Below are positions 7,647-14,167 of a stretch of DNA of 15,175 nt, piece after piece (within the stretch, counting starts at the first letter, position 1; each line of letters begins with the position of its first letter). Under the pieces are notes generated by a model, which was not told where the DNA came from, did not search any database, and worked only from the letters and a program-made list of their open reading frames with translations. Location: positions 1-15,175 of the forward strand of contig CANGZG010000047.1 of the NCBI GenBank assembly GCA_947458415.1. The letters are read 5' to 3'. The position numbers were made by a program, and so were the translations under genes. This DNA is from Comamonadaceae bacterium (GTDB lineage: Bacteria > Pseudomonadota > Gammaproteobacteria > Burkholderiales > Burkholderiaceae_C).

Positions 7647-8722
7647 GGCTGACCACCAACGGGTTTGAAGTAAGAGACTTGTTGGCCTTCTGACAGCACA
7701 TGCACACCGGCGGTCACCACTTGTTGGCCGGGTTGCAAACCACGGCTGACCACCACCATGTTGTCTTGCATGCCACTGACTTCAATCGCTTGGGATTTCA
7801 CGGTCATGCTGCTTGGGTCCACCACCCATACAGAGGTTTTGCCACCCTCTTGTCGCACCGCTGACGTGGGCAATGCCATGTTTTTGGAATCGGATTTTTC
7901 GCCGCTGAGCACCACAGTGGCGGTGCTGCCAAGGGGTACTTTCATGTCGTCGAGCGTGGCCTTGACCACGAAGGTGCGGGTGACGGGGTCGGCACTGGCA
8001 GCCAACTCTTGCACTTTGGCCGACAGGGTTTGCTGCCCGCCCCACAACTTGACCTTGAGCTGTTGTGCCGGTTTGACCAGCGACAACTTGTCTTCAGGCA
8101 CAGCGAACACAACGTCTCTGGCCCCGTCTTGTGCCAAGCGCAGCACCGGCATGCCCGCACTCAACACCTGCCCGACTTCTGCTTCCAGACCAGTCACCAC
8201 GCCAGATCTGTCTGCGAACAACTTGCTGTAGGTCAATTGATTGCGCTGGGTAGAGAGCAACGCCTGTGCTTGTTCGAACTGGGATTGCGCGGCTTTCAAA
8301 CTGCTCTCACGACGCTCCAGCTCCGCGCCGCTGATGAATTCTTTGTCGCGCAATTCTTTGTAGCGCTTGTAGTCCGCAGCGGCCAAATCACGGTTGGTTT
8401 GCGCTGCATTGACTTGCGCGCGTGCGCTGTCGACTGACAGCCGGTAATCTTGGGCATCCATTTCAGCGAGCAGTTGGCCCGCTTTGACGCGTTGTCCCAG
8501 CTCGACATAACGGGCGGTCAATTTGCCCGGCACCCGAAACCCGACCCGAGCTTCTACGCGGGCACGCACTTCCCCGGCGAATTCCAGCTGCGGAGACAGA
8601 ATGGACTCACTGACTTGCAACACCTTGACCGCTCTGATGGGCACTTGGACATTGGGCGCTGGTGAGCAGGCAAGCAATAACGACACGCCTGTGATGCACA
8701 GGACAGTTTGGATGCGACGCAT
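7643..8722 (-). CDS. RND efflux periplasmic adaptor (membrane fusion protein), lipoprotein
   Basis: This is the periplasmic adaptor that joins the RND permease to an outer-membrane channel. The 359-residue protein begins with a lipoprotein signal: a basic start, a hydrophobic core and the lipobox LLAC, with Cys19 as the lipidated residue and serine after it. Next comes a beta-strand half (VGFRVPGKLTARYVELGQRVKAGQLLAEMD), which is the first half of a split lipoyl domain. A helical hairpin spans about residues 92-162, followed by the second lipoyl half (LFADRSGVVTGLEAEVGQVLSAG), then beta-barrel and membrane-proximal domains (VPEDKLSLV, then ALPTSAVRQEGG). The ribosome-binding site is AAGG seven bases before the ATG. 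It is the first gene of the two-gene operon and is read from a well-formed promoter that overlaps an operator-like palindrome. Confidence 0.93.
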   Translation of the reverse strand: MRRIQTVLCITGVSLLLACSPAPNVQVPIRAVKVLQVSESILSPQLEFAGEVRARVEARVGFRVPGKLTARYVELGQRVKAGQLLAEMDAQDYRLSVDSARAQVNAAQTNRDLAAADYKRYKELRDKEFISGAELERRESSLKAAQSQFEQAQALLSTQRNQLTYSKLFADRSGVVTGLEAEVGQVLSAGMPVLRLAQDGARDVVFAVPEDKLSLVKPAQQLKVKLWGGQQTLSAKVQELAASADPVTRTFVVKATLDDMKVPLGSTATVVLSGEKSDSKNMALPTSAVRQEGGKTSVWVVDPSSMTVKSQAIEVSGMQDNMVVVSRGLQPGQQVVTAGVHVLSEGQQVSYFKPVGGQP

Positions 8723-8740
8723 GGGAAGGCCTTGAAAAAA

Positions 8741-8769
8741 TTTAATGACTGACCGGTTAGTAATCTAAT
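8741..8769 (+). promoter_or_regulatory. Candidate promoter for hpnC (weak)
   Basis: TCTAAT at 8764-8769 matches the -10 consensus at five of six positions. It has TTTAAT (8741-8746, three of six) 17 bases upstream as a poor -35. If used, transcription would begin near 8776, about 30 bases before the preferred hpnC start. The operator-like palindrome falls inside its spacer. The element overlaps the opposing efflux -10, so the two promoters would compete. Confidence 0.3.
8748..8761. promoter_or_regulatory. Operator-like palindrome, TetR-family type
   Basis: ACTGACCGGTTAGT is an inverted repeat around a central ACCGGT; only one base pair in the 14-mer breaks the symmetry. It starts one base beyond the efflux -10 hexamer and covers the likely transcription start. 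This size and position are typical of TetR/AcrR-family operators in front of RND pump operons. The matching repressor gene is not in the window. Confidence 0.6.
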
Positions 8770-8790
8770 TCTGAATACCTGTGATGTCAA
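8762..8790 (-). promoter_or_regulatory. Sigma-70 promoter of the RND efflux operon
   Basis: On the minus strand there is a perfect -35 TTGACA (8790-8785), a 17-base spacer, and a -10 TAGATT (8767-8762) that matches four of six consensus positions. The start point would fall near 8755, within the operator-like palindrome, giving a leader of about 30 bases before the adaptor ATG at 8722. The position fits repression by a DNA-binding protein that blocks the start site. Confidence 0.7.
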
Positions 8791-8807
8791 GTGACAATAC
8801 AAAGACC

Positions 8808-9596
8808 ATGTCAGCTGTCAACCACTACGAGAACTTTCCTGTGGCTTCGGTGCTTTGCCCGCCACGGTTGCGGCCGCCCATCGTGGCGATTTACCACTTT
8901 GCTCGTACCGCTGACGACATCGCGGACGAAGGCCAAGCCAGCGCGGAAGAACGCTTGCACCTGCTGGCAACACTCAAATCCGACTTGCTCAATGGCTTGC
9001 AAAGCAGCGGGCCGGTCAGCCCTCACTGGCCGAAGATGCTGACGGCGTTGTGGCGCCAGATCCACACTTTCGACATCCCCGTGACATGGTTGCTGGCGCT
9101 GCTGTCTGCCTTTGAGCAAGACGTGATTTACACCCGCGATCAGCGCAAATACGCCCATCGGCAAGAACTGTTGGACTACTGTGAGCGGTCTGCCAACCCG
9201 ATTGGCCGCTTGCTTTTGCACTTGTATGGCATTGAAGAACCCAAGGCTTTGGCGCAAAGCGACGCGGTCTGCACCGCATTGCAGTTGATCAATTTTTGGC
9301 AAGACCTGAGCGTGGACATCCCCCGCGGTCGGTGGTATTTGCCGTTGGATGCCGACTTGAAGGATGAACTGCGTTTCGCACGCGAGTTGATGCACCAAGG
9401 TGCTGGCTTGGTGCATCAGGTGCCCGGGCGCGCAGGCTGGGAATTGCGTCTGGTGGTGCAAGGCGGGTTGCGGGTGTTGGACAAAATTGTGCAAACTGAC
9501 CCGTTCTTGCACCGGCCACGACTCAATGCCGCAGATGTCGCTTTGATGCTGTGGCGCAGCGTTTGGATGCGTCCGATGCCCCCAACGCGCGGATAG
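8808..9596 (+). CDS. hpnC: HpnC, squalene synthase homologue (hydroxysqualene synthase type)
   Basis: HpnC belongs to the squalene/phytoene synthase family. In the bacterial three-enzyme route it converts presqualene diphosphate to hydroxysqualene. The 262-residue protein shows the opening NHYENFPVASVLCPPRL typical of HpnC, the first aspartate-rich motif DDIAD at 36-40, and the second as NFWQDLSVD at 162-170 with RGRWYLP just after. Both diphosphate-Mg2+ sites are intact. The frame is open further upstream (GTG at 8781, ATG at 8784), but the ATG at 8808 gives the family-like MSAVNHYENF start. All three starts have weak ribosome-binding sites. It is the first gene of hpnC-hpnD-hpnE-hemH and is divergent from the efflux operon. 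A general phytoene/squalene synthase label is the fallback; the order C-D-E makes HpnC likely. Confidence 0.92.
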   Translation: MSAVNHYENFPVASVLCPPRLRPPIVAIYHFARTADDIADEGQASAEERLHLLATLKSDLLNGLQSSGPVSPHWPKMLTALWRQIHTFDIPVTWLLALLSAFEQDVIYTRDQRKYAHRQELLDYCERSANPIGRLLLHLYGIEEPKALAQSDAVCTALQLINFWQDLSVDIPRGRWYLPLDADLKDELRFARELMHQGAGLVHQVPGRAGWELRLVVQGGLRVLDKIVQTDPFLHRPRLNAADVALMLWRSVWMRPMPPTRG

Positions 9597-9624
9597 GCGG
9601 CATGCCGATGCCACAATCTCAGCC

Positions 9625-10464
9625 ATGACACCCCAGCAATATGTGCAAGCCAAAGCCGCGGGCTCCGGCAGCAGCTTTTATTACGCATTTTTGTTTTTAC
9701 CGCCTCGCAAGCGTGCCGCCATCACCGCGTTTTATGCGTTTTGCCGTGAAATAGATGATGTGGTGGACGAGGTGCATGACGCGGGGGTGGCTGCCCACAC
9801 ATTGCAATGGTGGCGTACCGAAGTGGCCCGAAGTTATGCGGGTGACGCGCAGCACCCGGTGATGCAAGCCCTGATGCCATTGACTGACGAACACGGCATC
9901 ACCCAACACCATTTGCAACAAGTCATTCAAGGTTGCGACATGGACCTGCACCAAACGCGTTACCTTGATTTCAAAGGCCTGCAAACCTATTGCCATTTGG
10001 TGGCGGGTGTGGTGGGTGAAGTGGCGGCGCACATTTTTGGTCAAACACAACCTCAAACCACCGACTACGCGCACACCTTGGGTTTGGCTTTTCAATTGAC
10101 CAACATCATTCGCGATGTCGGCGAAGATGCACTGCGCGGTCGCATTTACTTGCCGGTCGACGAATTGCAACAATTTCAAGTCACTGCCGCTGACCTGCTT
10201 CAACGGCGCGACTCCCCTGCGTTTCAAGCGCTGATGACATTTCAAACCGAACGTGCGTTGGGCTTGTACGACCAAGCGTTGGCGATGCTGCCGCCTGCCG
10301 ATTGGCGCGCCCAAAAACCCGGGCTGATGATGGCGAGCATCTACCGCACGCTCTTGCATGAAATCGCCGAGGCCCGGTTTCCGGTGCTGACGCAACGGGT
10401 GTCGTTGACGCCGGTTCGCAAGCTGTGGCTTGCTTGGAAAATGCAGGCATTGGGCAAATTTTGA
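9625..10464 (+). CDS. hpnD: HpnD, presqualene diphosphate synthase
   Basis: HpnD joins two farnesyl diphosphates head to head into presqualene diphosphate, the first step of the HpnCDE route to squalene. The 279-residue protein starts with MTPQQYVQAKAAGSGSSFYY, typical of HpnD. It carries both aspartate-rich motifs: DDVVDE at 44-49 and NIIRDVGED at 160-168, followed by RGRIYLP. The two motifs distinguish it from its neighbour HpnC, which has the NFWQD variant. It lies 28 bases after hpnC, and its stop codon overlaps the preferred hpnE start by 4 bases. No clear Shine-Dalgarno sequence precedes it, so translation may depend on coupling with hpnC. Confidence 0.95.
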   Translation: MTPQQYVQAKAAGSGSSFYYAFLFLPPRKRAAITAFYAFCREIDDVVDEVHDAGVAAHTLQWWRTEVARSYAGDAQHPVMQALMPLTDEHGITQHHLQQVIQGCDMDLHQTRYLDFKGLQTYCHLVAGVVGEVAAHIFGQTQPQTTDYAHTLGLAFQLTNIIRDVGEDALRGRIYLPVDELQQFQVTAADLLQRRDSPAFQALMTFQTERALGLYDQALAMLPPADWRAQKPGLMMASIYRTLLHEIAEARFPVLTQRVSLTPVRKLWLAWKMQALGKF

Positions 10465-11717
10465 AGCGACTGACCGTCGTCGGCGCTGGCTGGGCGGGGC
10501 TCGCCGCTTCGGTACATGCCAGCATGAACGGTTGGCAAGTTCGCTTGCTTGAGGCCGCGCCACAAGTGGGTGGGCGCGCCCGTCGGGTACTGCACCAAGG
10601 GTTGCCTTTGGACAACGGCCAACACATATTGATCGGTGCTTACCGCGAAACCCTTCGTTTGATGCAAGCCGTCGGCATCGACACCGAACAACAACTGTGC
10701 CGCCTGCCGCTCAGATTGCGCAGACCGGACGGCAGCGGATTGCAATTGCCCGCATGGCCTGCACCGTGGAACATGCTCGTCGCGATCCTGACTGCCCATG
10801 GTTGGCGTTGGCAAGACAAGTTGTCGCTCACCCAACACGCCATGCGTTGGCGACTCAACCAATTTCAATGCGATGACGCGATGACCGTGGCCATGTTGTG
10901 TCGCGACTTGTCACCCGCAGTCATGTCGTTGCTGATCGAACCCCTGTGTGTGTCAGCCTTGAATTTGCCTTCGCAAGAAGCCAGCGCCAAGGTGTTTTTG
11001 CGGGTCATGCAAGACGCCTTGATGGGTGGTGCAGGCAGCAGCGACATGCTGATTCCCCGCTGCGATTTGAGCCAACTCTGGCCAGACACCGCTGTGAAAT
11101 GGTTGCAACAGCAAGGCGCTGACATCATCACGGGCTGCCCTGTGCATTCCCTCGATGAATGGGCCGCCGACCCCGTGGTATTGGCCTGCCCTGCATGGGA
11201 AGCCGCCAAGCTCACAGCCACCTCACACCCCGCATGGTCTGCGCTGGCCAGTCAACTGCAACACACCGCCATCACCACGGTCTACCTTCAAACTGATCAA
11301 GCCTTGCATTGGCCAAGCCCGGTCATGGCATTGCACAGCGACACGCAAGCACCGGCTCAATTCGCGTTTGACAAAGGCCAGCTCTGCCAACAGTCGCCAA
11401 TGCAAGGCGTGTTGGCTTTGGTGGTCAGCGCCAGCCAAGGCGACCGGCAAGCCACCACCGAGGCCGTCTTGCGTCAAGCCCGAGACCAATTGGGGTTGCA
11501 GCAAACCCAAGCCTTGATGACCGTGGTGGAGAAGCGCGCGGCTTTTGCCTGCGTCCCCGGGCTTCGCAGACCACCAGCGCAGTTGGGCAACAACTTGGTC
11601 GCCTGTGGCGATTACATCGATGGTCCTTACCCCGCCACCTTGGAAGGCGCTGTGCAATCAGGGGTTCATGCCGTTGATTTATTGGCATCTTGCCGCATAG
11701 GCGAAAATGCGTCATGA
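10461..11717 (+). CDS. hpnE: HpnE, FAD-dependent squalene-forming oxidoreductase
   Basis: HpnE is a flavoprotein of the amine oxidase/phytoene desaturase family that reduces hydroxysqualene to squalene. The 418-residue protein begins with a dinucleotide-binding fold (VVGAGWAGLAAS, glycines at 8, 10 and 13), then GGRARR, and ends with the family's FAD-contact segment CGDYIDGPYPATLEGAVQSG. I chose the TTG at 10461 because it puts the Rossmann fold right at the N-terminus and overlaps the hpnD stop as TTGA. The other in-frame start, GTG at 10425, would add 12 residues without family similarity and a 40-base overlap. Its stop overlaps the hemH ATG (ATGA). The exact start is uncertain. Confidence 0.9.
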   Translation: MKRLTVVGAGWAGLAASVHASMNGWQVRLLEAAPQVGGRARRVLHQGLPLDNGQHILIGAYRETLRLMQAVGIDTEQQLCRLPLRLRRPDGSGLQLPAWPAPWNMLVAILTAHGWRWQDKLSLTQHAMRWRLNQFQCDDAMTVAMLCRDLSPAVMSLLIEPLCVSALNLPSQEASAKVFLRVMQDALMGGAGSSDMLIPRCDLSQLWPDTAVKWLQQQGADIITGCPVHSLDEWAADPVVLACPAWEAAKLTATSHPAWSALASQLQHTAITTVYLQTDQALHWPSPVMALHSDTQAPAQFAFDKGQLCQQSPMQGVLALVVSASQGDRQATTEAVLRQARDQLGLQQTQALMTVVEKRAAFACVPGLRRPPAQLGNNLVACGDYIDGPYPATLEGAVQSGVHAVDLLASCRIGENAS

Positions 11718-12808
11718 ATTTAACTCCCCGATTTGCGGCCGAACCGGCTTACCGCCACGGCCAACCCGCCAAAACCGCCATTGTTTACTGCAACTTAGGC
11801 ACGCCACAAGCACCCACCGCACCGGCACTTCGTCGCTATTTGGCCGAATTTTTAAGTGACCCCCGGGTGGTTGAAATCCCGCGATTTCTTTGGTTGATGA
11901 TTCTTCACGGCATCATTTTGCGGGTGCGGCCTGCCAAATCTGCCCACAAATACGCCAGCATTTGGACGGCAGAAGGCTCGCCGCTGAAAGTGTGGACTGA
12001 AAAGCAAAGCCAAGCCCTTCAACAATGTTTCGATCCCCACACCGTCACTGTTCGTTATGCCATGCGCTACGGCTCACCTGCCGTGCCACAAGTGCTGGAT
12101 GAATTGAAAGCCCAAGGTGTCACACGCGTTTTGGTCTTGCCAGCTTACCCGCAATACTCGGGCACCACCACTGCCAGTGTGTTTGACGCGGTCTACGCTT
12201 GGGGCATGCGCACGCGCAACCTGCCCGAGTTTCGCTTCATCAACCACTACCACGACCACCCCGGCTACATCCAAGCGCTGGCAGACAAGATCCGCGCGCA
12301 TTGGGCGCAACACGGCCGCGCAGAGCAACTGGTGATGAGTTTTCACGGCGTGCCTGAACGCACTTTGCAATTGGGCGATCCGTACCACTGCGAATGCCAC
12401 AAAACAGCGCGCCTGCTGGCGCAAGCCTTGAATCTGTCCAAGGACGAATACAAAGTGTGCTTCCAATCTCGTTTCGGCAAGGCCAAATGGCTGGAGCCCT
12501 ATACCGAACCCACGGTGCGAGAACTGGCCCGCCAAGGCTGTCGTTCGATGCAAATCGTTTGCCCCGGTTTTGTCAGCGATTGTTTGGAAACACTCGAGGA
12601 AATTGCGTTGGAGGTGAAAGCGGCCTTTTTGGAAGAAGGCGGCGAGCAATTTCACTACATCGAATGCATCAATGACAGCCCGGTGTGGATACAAGCCTTG
12701 CACAGCTTGTCTGTGACGCACATGTCAGGTTGGCCACGTGAGTCCGCCAACGAAACCGATAACGCGGCCTCGCGACAAGCAGCCTTGGCGATGGGGGCCA
12801 AGGACTGA
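11714..12808 (+). CDS. hemH: Ferrochelatase (protohaem ferro-lyase)
   Basis: Ferrochelatase inserts Fe2+ into protoporphyrin IX, the last step of protohaem synthesis; it is soluble or loosely membrane-bound. The 364-residue protein has the family hallmarks: NLGTP near the start (27-31), LPAYPQYSGTTTASVFD at 142-158, the catalytic histidine in MSFHGVPERTL (His211), CHKTARLLA, YKVCFQSRFGKAKWLEPYT, and the conserved acidic SDCLETLEEI (Glu292 is the probable catalytic acid). The frame is open upstream to 11690, but the ATG at 11714 overlaps the hpnE stop by 4 bases and gives a normal N-terminus. It ends the hpnCDE-hemH run, and no terminator is visible after it. Its stop is five bases from the end of the convergent helix-turn-helix gene. 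Confidence 0.97.
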   Translation: MNLTPRFAAEPAYRHGQPAKTAIVYCNLGTPQAPTAPALRRYLAEFLSDPRVVEIPRFLWLMILHGIILRVRPAKSAHKYASIWTAEGSPLKVWTEKQSQALQQCFDPHTVTVRYAMRYGSPAVPQVLDELKAQGVTRVLVLPAYPQYSGTTTASVFDAVYAWGMRTRNLPEFRFINHYHDHPGYIQALADKIRAHWAQHGRAEQLVMSFHGVPERTLQLGDPYHCECHKTARLLAQALNLSKDEYKVCFQSRFGKAKWLEPYTEPTVRELARQGCRSMQIVCPGFVSDCLETLEEIALEVKAAFLEEGGEQFHYIECINDSPVWIQALHSLSVTHMSGWPRESANETDNAASRQAALAMGAKD

Positions 12809-12813
12809 AGTGG

Positions 12814-13677
12814 TTATTTACTTTCTGAAGTCGCAGGCGGCTCAGAAGCAGTTGTCGCAGACGGCTGCGTGCTGGTGGATTTGTCTGGCGCTGGTGCAAC
12901 AGGGGTTGCGGGCGCCTCTGTAGTGGGGGCAGACGATGCTTGCGCCGCATTGCCTGTGGGCTCTGGCGCCGGGGATGCCGCAGAAGCAGGCGGCTCGTTT
13001 GTCGGCATTGCCGCAGACGGGGGTTCGTTAGCCAACGACTGCGCTTTTTCATCGCCTGCTTGCTGCCTGAGCAAGGCCGCCGCCGCCAAAGCCACCAAAA
13101 ACAAAGCCAATATCTTGATCAAGTAATTGGCGTTGCTGCTTTCAGGGGCAGCCTCTTGCGCTGCGGGTGGCAACGGTTCTTGCACTTCCTGGGTCGATGC
13201 GCTGTCCGCAGCTTCCGGTTCTTTCAACGCAGCCTGGGCTGGGGCATCTTCGTTCTCGCTGGCTTGTGCTGCGTGATCTAAATTTTCGGGCGGCTGCGCC
13301 AACACATGCCAAGATTCACTGCGGGTGATGGCGGCTGTTTCAGTGGTTGGGGGCGCTGCATGCGCCAAATCGCCGCGAAAAACCACAGACGATTCTGTTG
13401 CTTCTTCATATGCGTCGTGTGGTGCAGCTTGCTCAATGACCGTGGGAACCACTTGGCCGAACAACTGCGCCTCGGTCATGTCCAACAAACCCGCCACTTT
13501 GCGTGCAGCCGTGAGCTTGACGCTTTCGCTGTAGAAAGCAGCCATGCCGCCTTCTTCAATTTGCTTGATTTGTTTGGTGGATAAACAGGCCATGGTGGCC
13601 AAATCCGAAACTGCCCAACCTAAGGATTCGCGCTTTCGTCGAACGGATAGACCGTCAATCTGGGAAATGTCCGACAT
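12814..13677 (-). CDS. RodZ-like membrane-anchored helix-turn-helix protein
   Basis: The exact function is unknown. The 287-residue protein has a cytoplasmic helix-turn-helix domain of the RodZ/Cro type at about 9-75 (SVRRKRESLG, then STKQIKQIEEGG), an acidic Ala/Pro/Glu-rich linker at about 80-183, one membrane helix at about 184-203 (LIKILALFLVALAAAALL), and a periplasmic tail rich in Pro, Ala, Ser and Thr (204-287). The layout matches RodZ, which ties MreB to the cell wall machinery, but the folded beta domain found at the end of many RodZ proteins is not evident. The start at 13677 has AAGG upstream. It lies 25 bases after the bactofilin gene on the same strand, which suggests a link to that cytoskeletal protein. 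A membrane-bound transcription regulator is the other possibility. Confidence 0.75.
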   Translation of the reverse strand: MSDISQIDGLSVRRKRESLGWAVSDLATMACLSTKQIKQIEEGGMAAFYSESVKLTAARKVAGLLDMTEAQLFGQVVPTVIEQAAPHDAYEEATESSVVFRGDLAHAAPPTTETAAITRSESWHVLAQPPENLDHAAQASENEDAPAQAALKEPEAADSASTQEVQEPLPPAAQEAAPESSNANYLIKILALFLVALAAAALLRQQAGDEKAQSLANEPPSAAMPTNEPPASAASPAPEPTGNAAQASSAPTTEAPATPVAPAPDKSTSTQPSATTASEPPATSESK

Positions 13678-13702
13678 TCATGACCTTTAAATCGAAAAAA
13701 GC

Positions 13703-14167
13703 TTACTTGACCAGTAGCAATTCACCTTTGATGGATGCGCCTTTTTGTACCGACAGGGTTTGGTATACCACATGGCCATCGACCGAAGCGGAGGAGGTCA
13801 CGATCAGCTCGCTGCAAGTAGCGGTACCCGAAAATTTGCCCTTGATGTGCAAACTAGAGCAAGTCACCACACCTTCAACTTGTCCGCGTGAACCAATCGT
13901 CAATTCGTCCACCTGCACCTGGCCATTCAAAGAGCCTTCAACATGAATGGCCCCTTTGGCAGCAATTTCGCCACGAAACGAAAAGCCCTCACTCAATATA
14001 GAGGGCTTAGAAGCGTTGGAGGAGATCATGTCCATCATGTTGTTTCTCTGTGGTTGGGCTACTGTCTGATTGTCTGGGCTGTTTTCAACTGTCGAAGTGA
14101 CTTTGTCAGTGACTGCGCTGGATGGAGTGGCGGTGCTATTGGTTGCTGTTTTGGATTTGTTGAACAT
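13703..14167 (-). CDS. Bactofilin, polymer-forming cytoskeletal protein
   Basis: Bactofilins assemble without nucleotide into beta-helical filaments, often at the inner membrane, where they place peptidoglycan enzymes. The 154-residue protein has a Ser/Thr/Asn-rich disordered head (about 1-55), then a bactofilin core: SILSEGFSFRGEIAAKG, IHVEGSLNGQV, VEGVVTCSSLHIKGKFSG, SASVDGHVVYQTLSVQKGA. The repeated glycine and hydrophobic spacing is that of the right-handed beta helix. It overlaps the upstream M23 peptidase gene by 32 bases and has no good ribosome-binding site at 14167. A second possible start is ATG at 14036-14038 (residue 44), preceded by AGAGA at six bases; it would give a core-only form. 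The family call is firm; the first residue is not. Confidence 0.93.
   Translation of the reverse strand: MFNKSKTATNSTATPSSAVTDKVTSTVENSPDNQTVAQPQRNNMMDMISSNASKPSILSEGFSFRGEIAAKGAIHVEGSLNGQVQVDELTIGSRGQVEGVVTCSSLHIKGKFSGTATCSELIVTSSASVDGHVVYQTLSVQKGASIKGELLLVK

Noticed and set aside
8808..10464. hpnC and hpnD as a recent tandem duplication of one gene
   Set aside because: They belong to the same superfamily but have different second aspartate motifs (NFWQDLSVD and NIIRDVGED) and different N-termini, fitting the ancient HpnC/HpnD split.
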